Assembly (NCBI GenBank): GCA_016930485.1
Contig: JAFGGP010000011.1
Location: 1 to 51,195 of the forward strand
Origin: Candidatus Omnitrophota bacterium
GTDB lineage: Bacteria > Omnitrophota > Gorgyraeia > JAFGGP01
Direction: 5' to 3'
DNA: 51,195 bases
Position 1 is the first letter of the stretch, and each line of letters starts with the position of its first letter. Below, piece by piece: positions 7,057 through 15,620 of this stretch. The position numbers were made by a program, and so were the translations under genes. The notes beneath the pieces are model-generated. The model had not been told where the DNA came from. It saw only the letters and a program-made list of their open reading frames with translations, and did not search any database.

Positions 7057-8718
7057 ATGAGATGCTCCGCTTGCACTACGGTTTTATTATCCATCCTGTT
7101 TTGTGCTATAGCCGGTACACCGTCTTGTGCCGAAGAGACGGTTTCTTCGCGCATTACCGGGGCAACCCTTTTTACCAATCAGGCACTGGTAAAGCGCGAG
7201 GCAACGGCAGAGGTTGATAAGGGTGTTGTAGAGCTTCTCCTTGAGGTAGAGGCGTTTCGCGTCGAGGCCGACTCGGTGACCGCAAAGGTCTTTGGTGAGG
7301 GAGAGGTGTACAGCGTTCAGTATAAAGAGATCTACCTGGAGGAGGCTCCCCAGGAGAATATACGGGTGCTTGAGGAGAAGAAAGAGGAATTACAGAATCA
7401 GAGGGTATTGCTTCAGGCAGATCTCGAGATAGTCGGAAAAAAGGCGGAGTTTCTCGATTCGCTCATACAGTTTTCCAGGGTTCAGCTGCCGAAGGACGTG
7501 CAGACGGCCTTTCCCCAGACAGAGGAACTGGAAAAAACGCTTTTCTTCCTGGATAAAAACATGAAAGAACTAGCCCAGAAGAAACACGAGCTGATGCTTC
7601 AAACAAGAGAGATCGACGAAGAGATCGAGCTTATCAATAAGGAACTTACATCACTCAGGCAGACTGTTTCGCACGCGAAGAAGGGCGTCTCGGTTCTGTT
7701 CAATTCTCAGAAGCCCCAGACGATAAGTATCGAGGCCAGTTATCTGGTGAGCGGTGCCTCATGGCAGCCGTTTTATAAGGTGGACGTGCCCCTTGACCTG
7801 AAGGAGATGAATCTTACCATGTTTGCCAAGATCTACCAGAAGACGGGCGAGGACTGGGACGATATTGGTTTATCCATATCGAACGTGGTGCCGTTAAAAG
7901 GGGCGGCCATTCCGTATCTCTCGTCGTGGATTCTCGATGTGCCGAGGCCTCTTATGAGGAAACCGGAGGCAAAGTGTCTTTTTGCGCTGGGAGGGGCGAG
8001 GGACGGCGCGGTAGAAGAACAACTTCCGCGGTCTAAGGCCGATAAAGAAGAAGGCGAGGCGAACTTTATCCAGGCAGACCGAAAAGAACTTCCTCTCTCT
8101 TTCGAATATACTATGCCGCATGCATTTCAACTTGAGTCCAGAGATAAGGAAACCGTGTTACCGCTTTTTTCCAGGGGTATCAGCGGGAACTATGTGTACT
8201 ATGCGGTACCCAGGATAAATCCGTACTGTTTTTTGTTGAGCAGGGTAACGGCTGACAAGGAACTCCTGGGCGGATTGTTAAACGTCTATTTCGGCGGGCG
8301 GTATATCGGCAAGGTATATCTCCAGGAGAAAAAGGCGGGCGATGAGTTCCGCCTGAATCTGGGCGTTGACCGCGACATCAAGGTGAAACGCGAAACAATA
8401 AAAGACCAGGTCAACGAGACCTTCTTTGGCAAGATCCAGCGGCAGACGGTTGTGAGGGATTTCGCGTATAAGATTACTGTAGAAAATCTGAAAAGTAAGC
8501 CGATTACCATACAGGTCGTCGATAATGTCCCGGTCTCACGCACCGACAAGATCGAGGTGAAAAACGTAACCATTACGCCGAAACCGAAGGAAGAGAGGTA
8601 TCAGGACCAGGAGGGCGTTCTCTTATGGGAATTCACCCTCGCACCGGGACAGCAACAGGTGATCGATGTGGCCGTTACGGTTCTGTATCCACAGGATGAG
8701 AAACCGGTCGGGTTATAA
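7057..8718 (+). CDS. Secreted DUF4139 (MuiA-like) protein
   Basis: A 553-residue protein with a cleavable-looking signal peptide (hydrophobic about residues 5-20, ending near SCAEE). An N-terminal DUF4140-like beta domain follows (about 30-100), then a coiled coil rich in E, K and Q (about 100-210), then the DUF4139 beta domain to the C-terminus, with SYLVSGASWQPFYKVDVP and a final region that includes KPITIQVVDNVPVS. This order matches the family of exported proteins named after the mucoidy inhibitor MuiA. The biochemical role is not established; adhesion or a scaffold role in the envelope is a guess. It appears monocistronic, flanked by repeat-rich spacers. Confidence 0.85.
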   Translation: MRCSACTTVLLSILFCAIAGTPSCAEETVSSRITGATLFTNQALVKREATAEVDKGVVELLLEVEAFRVEADSVTAKVFGEGEVYSVQYKEIYLEEAPQENIRVLEEKKEELQNQRVLLQADLEIVGKKAEFLDSLIQFSRVQLPKDVQTAFPQTEELEKTLFFLDKNMKELAQKKHELMLQTREIDEEIELINKELTSLRQTVSHAKKGVSVLFNSQKPQTISIEASYLVSGASWQPFYKVDVPLDLKEMNLTMFAKIYQKTGEDWDDIGLSISNVVPLKGAAIPYLSSWILDVPRPLMRKPEAKCLFALGGARDGAVEEQLPRSKADKEEGEANFIQADRKELPLSFEYTMPHAFQLESRDKETVLPLFSRGISGNYVYYAVPRINPYCFLLSRVTADKELLGGLLNVYFGGRYIGKVYLQEKKAGDEFRLNLGVDRDIKVKRETIKDQVNETFFGKIQRQTVVRDFAYKITVENLKSKPITIQVVDNVPVSRTDKIEVKNVTITPKPKEERYQDQEGVLLWEFTLAPGQQQVIDVAVTVLYPQDEKPVGL

Positions 8719-8719
8719 C

Positions 8720-8780
8720 CAACGCATGACACATATCACGAAAAAGCAAATAGCAAAAATTCGGTATCAAAATGACAATG
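8720..8780. repeat. Heptad tract before cysE
   Basis: After the DUF4139 stop codon the sequence can be read as 7-nt units (TGACACA, TATCACG, AAAAAGC, AAATAGC, AAAAATT). The AAATAGC unit recurs in the spacer before thiL. Conservation is weak and the limits are approximate. Confidence 0.4.
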
Positions 8781-8788
8781 TAAAGATG

Positions 8789-8824
8789 TGTAGCCCACAT
8801 TTTAATGTGGGAAAAATAGATTCC
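8789..8824. repeat. 36-bp dispersed repeat with hairpin, copy 1
   Basis: This stretch matches 17846-17881 at 34 of 36 positions. Its core is an inverted repeat, CCCACATT and AATGTGGG around a 2-nt loop. It lies 25 bases upstream of the cysE start codon and just upstream of its ribosome-binding site. A role as RNA leader or simply as a mobile palindrome is possible. Confidence 0.75.
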
Positions 8825-8849
8825 AGAGCAGGCATTGAAGGAGGTTACT

Positions 8850-9551
8850 ATGCTTTGTTTTATAAAGACTTTTTTCTGGATTGTGTTGATAGGCGGGGCG
8901 GCACTTTTGTTTATTTACCTTTTTTTCAAAAAAGAGGTTACGGCCTGCTTTGAGCGCGATCCGGCCGCGAAGAATGTCGTTGAGGTACTCCTGACCTATT
9001 CGGGTCTCCATGCCTTGATAGCGTATCGGATTGCCCATAGGCTCCTTAAACTGAATGTCCCGGTTCTGCCGCGGTTTATTTCGCAGTTGACCAAGTTCTT
9101 GACCGGGATCGAAATTCATCCCGGTGCCACCATCGGCGACGGATTATTCATTGATCACGGCATGGGGGTTGTTATAGGAGAGACAACAATCATCGGTGAC
9201 AACGTGACGTTGTTTCAGGGAGTTACCCTGGGGGGGACCGGCAAGGAGCAGGGAAAACGCCACCCGACCCTGGGAAATAACATAGTCGTCGGCGCCGGCG
9301 CGAAGGTCCTGGGCAACATTGTTATCGGCGACAATGCCCGCATCGGGGCAAACGCGGTGGTTATCCGGGATGTGCCGGAGGACTCGACGGTCGTAGGGGT
9401 ACCGGGTAGAATTGCCAGGGAAAAAGGGAAGACCCGTCCCGGCATCAATCTGGATCATACGAACCTTCCTGACCCGATTACCGAACGGCTGGAGCGGCTG
9501 CAGGAGGAGATCGATTTCATTGAACAGCACCTTAAGGATATCCGGGGATAG
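8850..9551 (+). CDS. cysE: Serine O-acetyltransferase with N-terminal membrane anchor
   Basis: A 233-residue enzyme that acetylates L-serine for cysteine synthesis. The left-handed hexapeptide-repeat domain runs from about residue 85 to 195, with the family motifs [31 protein letters not shown] and VGVPGRI. The N-terminal part keeps the RDPAAKN and [14 protein letters not shown] elements of SAT. Residues about 8-26 form a hydrophobic helix that common CysE proteins lack, so this one may be membrane-bound. AAGGAGG at 8838-8844 with a 5-base spacer fixes the start at 8850. cysS follows after 4 bases, linking cysteine synthesis to cysteinyl-tRNA formation; the cysE-cysS pairing is known in other bacteria. 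Confidence 0.92.
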   Translation: MLCFIKTFFWIVLIGGAALLFIYLFFKKEVTACFERDPAAKNVVEVLLTYSGLHALIAYRIAHRLLKLNVPVLPRFISQLTKFLTGIEIHPGATIGDGLFIDHGMGVVIGETTIIGDNVTLFQGVTLGGTGKEQGKRHPTLGNNIVVGAGAKVLGNIVIGDNARIGANAVVIRDVPEDSTVVGVPGRIAREKGKTRPGINLDHTNLPDPITERLERLQEEIDFIEQHLKDIRG

Positions 9552-9555
9552 GGGT

Positions 9556-11031
9556 ATGCCGCTTTGCGTATATAATACATTAACGAAGAAAAAAGAGGAG
9601 TTCCGGCCGCTCGCAGCCGGAAGGGTGACAATGTATGTATGCGGCGTGACCGTATACGACGATTGCCACATCGGCCACGCACGGAATGCATTTGTCTTTG
9701 AGGTGATGCGGCGCTACTTTGAGTATTCCGGATACAGGGTTACCTATGTGAGAAATATCACCGACGTCGATGATAAGATTATCGAAAAGGCACGCCTCGA
9801 ACTTGTCGCTCATCCCGGGTTGGGCGATGTAAGGGAGGCGACACGGCATATCGCCGAGCGCTATATCAAAAGTTACTATGAAGATATGAGGCGACTCGGG
9901 CTTCCCCGGGCCGATATCGAGCCCCTGGCGACCGGTCACATCGCCGATATCATATGCCTGGTAGAGACGCTCATCAAAAAAGGGTATGCGTATGCGACCC
10001 CGAAGGGGGATGTGTATTTTGAGGTGCGCAGATATAAGGACTACGGCGTCCTTTCGGGACAGGATCTGGACAAGATGTATTCCGGCGTGCGGATCGCCGT
10101 TGAAGAAGAAAAAAAAGACCCGCTCGATTTTGCCTTATGGAAATCCTCGAAGGCGGACGAACCGGCCTGGGACAGTCCGTGGGGTAAGGGTCGCCCCGGC
10201 TGGCATATCGAGTGTTCGGCCATGAGCATGAGGTATCTCGGCGAGACATTCGATATTCATGCAGGGGGGCGCGATCTTACCTTTCCCCATCATGAAAATG
10301 AGATTGCCCAGTCGGTGTGCGCTACCGGCGCCCCCTTCGCCCGCTACTGGATTCACAACGGGCTTTTGACGATTAACGGGGAAAAGATGTCCAAGTCCAT
10401 CGGCAACCTTGTCTCGATACGGGAGGCGGTCAGTGTGTATTCGAGCGAGGTGCTCAAGATGTTTTTTCTGGGCGCGGTCTACTCATCTCCCATTGATTTC
10501 TCCTTTGAAAAGCTGGAGGAGGTAGCGGCGAGCAGGGACCGTTTTGCGGTCTTTTTTGACCGCGCCGATGACCTTGCTGCCACCTACGGCAGTAAGGCCC
10601 CATTGACAGAGCGTTTCTGTAGAGAGATAGCGGATTTTGAAGCTCAGTTCCGCCGGGCAATGGACGACGACTTTAATACCCCGCAGGCCCTGGCCGTGCT
10701 TTTTGATATGGTGAATTATGCCAATAAGGAAATACAGAAGATGACCGGTGCGGACGAGTTTTCCCCGGCGGCGGCATTTGCGGTTGACGTCAGGGAAAAA
10801 ATCACCGTCCTGGCAAAGGTACTGGGGGTTTCTTTTCACGGAATGAGACCGGGCAGCGATGCACAGGCAGCCACCGAAGAGAAAATAGAAGACCTGATCT
10901 TCCGCAGGAACGAGGCGAGAAAAAACAAGGATTTTAAGACAGCCGATCAGGTGCGCGACGAGCTTTCACAGTTGGGCGTTATTATTGAGGACCACAAAGA
11001 TGGGACACGCTGGCGCTGGAAGAGCAGGTAA
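9556..11031 (+). CDS. cysS: Cysteinyl-tRNA synthetase
   Basis: A 491-residue class I synthetase that charges tRNA-Cys. The HIGH signature appears as CHIGHARN near residue 35 and the KMSKS loop as KMSKSIGN near 277. Zinc ligands are visible in MYVCGVTVYD, GWHIECSAMS and HHENEIAQS. The C-terminal helical anticodon-binding region ends with a R-rich RNEARKNKDF stretch. The frame is open further upstream, into cysE, but the conserved start is the ATG at 9556 (MPLCVYNTL), which follows GGGGT. It overlaps tmk by 32 nt. Confidence 0.96.
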   Translation: MPLCVYNTLTKKKEEFRPLAAGRVTMYVCGVTVYDDCHIGHARNAFVFEVMRRYFEYSGYRVTYVRNITDVDDKIIEKARLELVAHPGLGDVREATRHIAERYIKSYYEDMRRLGLPRADIEPLATGHIADIICLVETLIKKGYAYATPKGDVYFEVRRYKDYGVLSGQDLDKMYSGVRIAVEEEKKDPLDFALWKSSKADEPAWDSPWGKGRPGWHIECSAMSMRYLGETFDIHAGGRDLTFPHHENEIAQSVCATGAPFARYWIHNGLLTINGEKMSKSIGNLVSIREAVSVYSSEVLKMFFLGAVYSSPIDFSFEKLEEVAASRDRFAVFFDRADDLAATYGSKAPLTERFCREIADFEAQFRRAMDDDFNTPQALAVLFDMVNYANKEIQKMTGADEFSPAAAFAVDVREKITVLAKVLGVSFHGMRPGSDAQAATEEKIEDLIFRRNEARKNKDFKTADQVRDELSQLGVIIEDHKDGTRWRWKSR

Positions 11032-11644
11032 ATTTATTACCTTCGAGGGACCCGAGGGCAGCGGTAAGAGTACGCATGCGCGGCTGATCGTCGATTTTTT
11101 GAAGCAGAAAAAAATCCCGGTAGTGTTTGTGCGTGAGCCGGGTGGGACGAAACTCGGGGAGCGGATCAGAAAGCTGCTTTTGGATACGCGTTTTAAGCGG
11201 GTATTTCCCGAAACAGAGCTATTTCTCTATATGGCAGCCCGCTCACAGCTCATGCAGGAGTGCATTGCGCCGCGCTTAACAAAAGGGGTCCATGTGATTT
11301 GCGATCGTTTTCTGGACGCGACGATTGCCTATCAGGGGTACGGCGGCGGCATCGATATCCGTCACATACGCCGGATGGGAAGACTGGCAACCATGGCGAT
11401 AAGGCCCGATTTGACACTGCTCTTGGATCTCCCGGTGCAGGAGGGGCTCAGGCGGGCAGGAATAAAGGGCAGGGCCGACAGGATGGAACAAAAATCGCTT
11501 CTTTACCACCGGCGGGTGCGTCAGGGGTACCGGGCTATAGCAGAACGTGAGCCGCGGCGCGTTAAGGTTATTTCAACCAGGGGTTCTGTCGGGGCGGTAC
11601 AGGACCGTTTGAGGGGACTGGTGCTCGATGTTATTACGCGATAG
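11000..11644 (+). CDS. tmk: Thymidylate kinase
   Basis: A 214-residue dTMP kinase that makes dTDP for DNA synthesis. The P-loop GPEGSGKST lies near residues 15-23, followed by the REPGGTKLGE motif (DR/E-type substrate-binding loop) and the CDRFLDATIAYQGYG motif that binds the dTMP base. The ATG at 11000 lies 9 bases after GAGG and is inside the end of cysS. The gene runs directly into holB (17-nt overlap), a neighbour pairing seen in many bacteria. Confidence 0.95.
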   Translation: MGHAGAGRAGKFITFEGPEGSGKSTHARLIVDFLKQKKIPVVFVREPGGTKLGERIRKLLLDTRFKRVFPETELFLYMAARSQLMQECIAPRLTKGVHVICDRFLDATIAYQGYGGGIDIRHIRRMGRLATMAIRPDLTLLLDLPVQEGLRRAGIKGRADRMEQKSLLYHRRVRQGYRAIAEREPRRVKVISTRGSVGAVQDRLRGLVLDVITR

Positions 11645-12509
11645 GGTGCGTTCACACTGCATAGATATTATCGAGGAGGCCGTCTCCGGGGAGAAGGCGG
11701 GAGCTGCCTTTTTGATTATAGCGAGCGATAAAACCTTTGCACAGGACGTTGCCCTTGAGTTTGCCCGGCTGGTTAATTGTGAACAGCGTGCGAGGGTGAG
11801 CTGCGGCGGATGCGCATGGTGCCGGGGCGTTGATTCCCCGGGTCATCCGGACTGTATTGTGCTGGGCGGCGAGGAAGAGAATGCATCGATCAAGATCAAT
11901 GAGGTCCGCTATCTTATCGAGAAGGTTACGCTCAGGCCGTTTGAGGCCCGTTTCAAGGTCGGGCTTATCTATGCCGCCGACCGCCTTACCGAAGAGGGCT
12001 CAAATAGTTTTTTGAAGATACTGGAAGAACCGCCGTCAAACACGTTTTTCATTTTAACAACGATTTTTCCGGATAAGATGCTTGGGACGGTGCGTTCGCG
12101 TTGTAAGGAGATATGGCTGGATAAAGGCGACGCGTTTGGTGATCTGAGGGTGCTTGATGAGACTGCGCTGGATATTGTCACAGGACGTTCCCGGATCCTG
12201 GATGATATATCCCGTGACGAACTCTACCGGATGCTGGGGTCTATCCTTGGGTATCTCAGGGATATGGCGGTTGCCAAAAGCGCGACCGGGGAAACGATCG
12301 CAGAGACCGTGGATATTTTTCTTAATGCCTCTAGAATGAGTGAGTTAAAAAAGGCTGGGAGGACGATTTCATTCGCTTCCTTAATCCGCAAAATCGAATA
12401 TGTTGAGGAGACGATGTGTCAGCTCAGGGAGAGTCATCTCAATGTAAGACTCGCGGTCCACAGTCTGTATCATAACGGTATTGTGCCATTACACAGGGGA
12501 GGGTTATGA
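11628..12509 (+). CDS. holB: DNA polymerase III delta-prime subunit
   Basis: A 293-residue clamp-loader subunit. It has the zinc-finger cysteines C51, C59, C62 and C65 of the clamp-loader AAA+ fold and the conserved SNSFLKILEEPPSNTFFILTT stretch interrupted by no gaps. The usual Walker A is absent (residues about 31-40 read IASDKTFAQD), which is normal for delta-prime because this subunit does not hydrolyse ATP. The position between tmk and ricT is the classic holB context. It overlaps both neighbours (17 nt and 4 nt). Confidence 0.9.
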   Translation: MLLRDRVRSHCIDIIEEAVSGEKAGAAFLIIASDKTFAQDVALEFARLVNCEQRARVSCGGCAWCRGVDSPGHPDCIVLGGEEENASIKINEVRYLIEKVTLRPFEARFKVGLIYAADRLTEEGSNSFLKILEEPPSNTFFILTTIFPDKMLGTVRSRCKEIWLDKGDAFGDLRVLDETALDIVTGRSRILDDISRDELYRMLGSILGYLRDMAVAKSATGETIAETVDIFLNASRMSELKKAGRTISFASLIRKIEYVEETMCQLRESHLNVRLAVHSLYHNGIVPLHRGGL

Positions 12510-13303
12510 AGGTCGTAGAGGTTAGTTTGCGCGAGGCAGGCAAGACGGCGCCGCATGACGCCGATGAGCTCGAGCTGCATATAGGAGATGTAGTCATTGT
12601 TGAGGCGGAACGGGGCATTGATTATGGCGTGGTGCGTTCACCGGATAAGGAGGTGAAGTTTGTCAGTCCTGTTGGTCATCCGCGGAAGATACTGAGGAAG
12701 GCGAACGAACAGGATTTGCGGCAGATCGAGGATAATAGAGAACGCATACGCAAGCCGTTCGGTATCTGCGAAAAGAAGATAAAAGGCTTCGGGCTCGACA
12801 TGAAGCTGATTCATGCGGAGTACTCGTTTGACAGAGGCAAGATCATTTTTTACTTTACCTCCGCCGGCAGGGTTGATTTCCGTGATCTGGTGAAAGAGCT
12901 GGCACGCATCTTCGGCGTCCGCATAGAACTGAGGCAGATAGGGGCGCGCGACGAGACAAAACTTCACGGCGGATGCGGTATCTGCGGGCGTCCATTATGT
13001 TGCCAGAGCTTTCTCCAGGACTTCGACGCTATTTCGATCAGGATGGCAAAAGATCAGCACCTGCCGCTCAATCAGGATCAGCTTTCGGGTATCTGCGGAC
13101 GCCTGAAGTGCTGCCTCTCATACGAGCACGGACTCTACAAGCAGCTTGCCCAGGGCCTTCCCAAGGAGGGGCAGCAGATGAAGGTGGAGGATGAGGTGGG
13201 AAAGGTGGTTTCGGTTGAGGTCTTAAAGGGGACTTTTACGGTGCGCCTCCCGTCGGGCAAGGAAGTGGTTATGGACCGCCGCCACTATAAAGGAGCAAAG
13301 TAA
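12506..13303 (+). CDS. ricT: PSP1-domain protein RicT/YaaT
   Basis: A 265-residue PSP1 C-terminal domain protein. Paired cysteine motifs are clear: CGICGRPLCC (C157, C160, C165, C166) and SGICGRLKCCLSYE (C197, C202, C203). In B. subtilis RicT forms an iron-sulfur complex with RicA and RicF that affects RNase Y and mRNA maturation; neither partner gene is in this window, so that role is only inferred. ATG overlaps the stop of holB by 4 nt and its stop codon overlaps metG by one base. The tmk-holB-ricT-metG-tatD order is shared with Bacillus, which supports the name. Confidence 0.9.
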   Translation: MKVVEVSLREAGKTAPHDADELELHIGDVVIVEAERGIDYGVVRSPDKEVKFVSPVGHPRKILRKANEQDLRQIEDNRERIRKPFGICEKKIKGFGLDMKLIHAEYSFDRGKIIFYFTSAGRVDFRDLVKELARIFGVRIELRQIGARDETKLHGGCGICGRPLCCQSFLQDFDAISIRMAKDQHLPLNQDQLSGICGRLKCCLSYEHGLYKQLAQGLPKEGQQMKVEDEVGKVVSVEVLKGTFTVRLPSGKEVVMDRRHYKGAK

Positions 13304-14853
13304 TGGAGAAGACGTTTTATGTAACGACGCCCATATATTATGTGAACGCCGAACCGCATATCGGTCATGCCTATACCAATATCGCGGCCGACTGCATCAG
13401 CCGGTACGAACGGCTCAGGGGGCGTGAGGTCTTTTTCCTGACCGGCACCGATGAGCACGGACAGAAGATTGCGCAGGCGGCCGGGGAAAAGGGAATTGAT
13501 GAGCAGAGTTTCGTCGACGCCGTAGTCCCGCGTTTTAATGCGCTGTGGGAAAAACTGTCTATAGCATACAGCGATTTTATCCGGACCACGCAGGACCGCC
13601 ACATTCGCGTGGTACAGCATATTCTCAGGCGACTCTACGATAAAGGAGATCTCTACCTAGAGAATTATGAAGGATGGTACTGTGTCCCCTGTGAGACATT
13701 TTGGCCCGAGACACAGCTGACAGAGATGATATGCCCGGATTGCCAGAGACCGCTAGAGAAGATAGTAGAAGAGAATTTCTTTTTCCGTCTATCCAGGTAT
13801 CAGCAGTGGCTTCGTTCGTACATCGAGGAACACGAGGAGTTTGTTCTGCCGTCTTCGCGAAGAAACGAAATTATGAAATTTTTAGAAAACCCCCTGAGTG
13901 ATTTGTGTATTACGCGTCCAAAGACACGCATCTCCTGGGGAATCGACGTGCCGTTCAGTAAGGGGCATGTCGTCTACGTATGGTTTGACGCACTCATTAA
14001 TTACATTAGTGCCGCAGGCTTTGCCGCTGACGAAGACCGGTTTAACCGTCTGTGGCCGTGCGAATACCATCTGATCGGCAAGGATATTCTGCGTCCGCAC
14101 ACCGTCTACTGGCCGATTATGTTACGGGCGCTTGATCTTCCTCTTCCCAGGACGGTATTTGCCCACGGGTGGTGGCAGCTGGCCGGCGGCAAGATTTCAA
14201 AGTCGAAGGGTAATGTTGTTGATCCGATTGCCCTGGTCGAAAGATACGGACAGGACGCATTCAGGTATTTTCTGCTCAGGGATGTGCGCTTCGGCCTTGA
14301 CGGCGTTTACTCCGAAGAGGCGCTCGCCCGGCGCTACAATAACGACTTAGGAAACGATCTGGGGAATCTGCTTCAGAGGACCCTGACCATGACGGAAAAA
14401 TACTTCGAGGGCAGAGTTCCTGCGTCTGCCCCGAAAAACGATGATGACCTCTGCCGTTCGGTTCGGACTGCCCAGGGTGTGTTGTGGGGGGCGATGGAGG
14501 CCCCGATGAACCAATTGAATTTTTCCGAGGCCCTCACCGCCATCTGGTCGTTTATTTCGTTGCTCAATCGGTTTGTCGAGGAAACAGCCCCGTGGAGTCT
14601 GGCAAAGGAAGGCAAAAAAGAGTACTTGGCAGGCGTTGTGTTTCACCTCCTTGAAGGACTGCGGGTAGCCGCACTAGCCCTCTTTCCTTTTATGCCGAAT
14701 GCGGCGGCGCGGATGTGGGGGCAGCTGGGGATGACGACGTCTCTCGAGAAGGCCTCATATAACGATATCCGGTCCTGGGGGCTTATCCAGCCGGGTCAGC
14801 GTATCGGTGAAAAGGAGCCCCTTTTTCCCAGGATTACCGTGCCGGAATGTTAG
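13303..14853 (+). CDS. metG: Methionyl-tRNA synthetase
   Basis: A 516-residue class I synthetase for Met-tRNA. The N-terminus TTPIYYVNAEPHIGHAYT contains the HIGH motif, FFLTGTDEHGQKI is the next family block, and KISKSKGNVVDP is the KMSKS loop. A zinc knuckle (CVPCETFWP and CPDCQRPLE) is present. The protein ends after the anticodon-binding helical domain and has no C-terminal EMAP/tRNA-binding domain, so it is the short form. The start codon shares one base with the ricT stop. It overlaps tatD by 7 nt. Confidence 0.95.
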   Translation: MEKTFYVTTPIYYVNAEPHIGHAYTNIAADCISRYERLRGREVFFLTGTDEHGQKIAQAAGEKGIDEQSFVDAVVPRFNALWEKLSIAYSDFIRTTQDRHIRVVQHILRRLYDKGDLYLENYEGWYCVPCETFWPETQLTEMICPDCQRPLEKIVEENFFFRLSRYQQWLRSYIEEHEEFVLPSSRRNEIMKFLENPLSDLCITRPKTRISWGIDVPFSKGHVVYVWFDALINYISAAGFAADEDRFNRLWPCEYHLIGKDILRPHTVYWPIMLRALDLPLPRTVFAHGWWQLAGGKISKSKGNVVDPIALVERYGQDAFRYFLLRDVRFGLDGVYSEEALARRYNNDLGNDLGNLLQRTLTMTEKYFEGRVPASAPKNDDDLCRSVRTAQGVLWGAMEAPMNQLNFSEALTAIWSFISLLNRFVEETAPWSLAKEGKKEYLAGVVFHLLEGLRVAALALFPFMPNAAARMWGQLGMTTSLEKASYNDIRSWGLIQPGQRIGEKEPLFPRITVPEC

Positions 14854-15620
14854 TAGATACCCACTGTCATTTAGACCTGGAGCAGTTTGCGGACGATAGA
14901 GCCGCGGTTATCGAACGGGCCCGTGCCAGCGGGATAGGGTGGTTGCTGAATGTAGCGGTTTGTCTTAAAAGCTGTGAGACGACCCTTGAGCTGAGCCGTC
15001 GGCATGAAGATGTATTCGCCTCATTGGGGGTGCACCCCCATTATGCGGATACGGTAAACGAGGATGCCTTTGTAAGAATAAAGGGCTGGCTTGGTCAGAA
15101 GAAGGTGAAAGCGGTTGGCGAGATAGGTCTCGATTTTTACAGAAACCTTTCCTCCGTTGTCTCACAGATGCAGCATCTGCGAGCGTTTATTGGTCTGGCG
15201 CTCGAGTTCGATCTTCCGGTTATTCTTCACTGCCGAAACGCATATAAGGAACTGCTTGCCGTGCTGGATGAGTTTCACAATGCAGGCCTGCGGGGGGTCT
15301 TTCACTGTTTTTCGGGAACCGGAGAGGATATGGCGTGTCTGCTGGAGCGGGGGTTTTCGGTATCTTTTTGCGGAAACCTGACCTATCCCGGTAATACGGC
15401 CCTCAGGGATATCTTGAAGGAGGTACCCCTGGAGAGACTGCTGCTTGAGACAGACAGCCCGTATCTCGCCCCGCACCTCCGGCGGGGAGAACGGAACGAG
15501 CCGGCATTTTTACGTGAGACTGCTCAGGCGATGGCCGACATAAAGGGTATCACGCTTGAGGATTTTGCCCGGTGTACTACTCAGAACGCGGCGGCGTTAT
15601 TCAGAATCGAGGGTATATGA
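14847..15620 (+). CDS. tatD: TatD-family metal-dependent DNase
   Basis: A 257-residue TIM-barrel hydrolase of the TatD family. The N-terminal metal motif VDTHCHLD, then GEIGLDFYR, the HCRNAY and FHCFSG histidine motifs, and LLETDSPYLAP are all present in the usual order. Members are Mg-dependent 3'-5' exonucleases or deoxyribonucleases thought to act in DNA quality control. It lies next to metG, as tatD-like genes do in many bacteria, and overlaps the next gene by 4 nt (ATGA). Confidence 0.93.
   Translation: MLVDTHCHLDLEQFADDRAAVIERARASGIGWLLNVAVCLKSCETTLELSRRHEDVFASLGVHPHYADTVNEDAFVRIKGWLGQKKVKAVGEIGLDFYRNLSSVVSQMQHLRAFIGLALEFDLPVILHCRNAYKELLAVLDEFHNAGLRGVFHCFSGTGEDMACLLERGFSVSFCGNLTYPGNTALRDILKEVPLERLLLETDSPYLAPHLRRGERNEPAFLRETAQAMADIKGITLEDFARCTTQNAAALFRIEGI

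Noticed and set aside
9412-9555. N-terminal extension of CysS into cysE
   Set aside because: The conserved CysS start is MPLCVYNTL at 9556; the upstream part overlaps the end of cysE in another frame.
11660-11830. HolB as a broken ATPase because Walker A is missing
   Set aside because: Delta-prime subunits normally lack a functional P-loop; the zinc finger and later motifs are intact.
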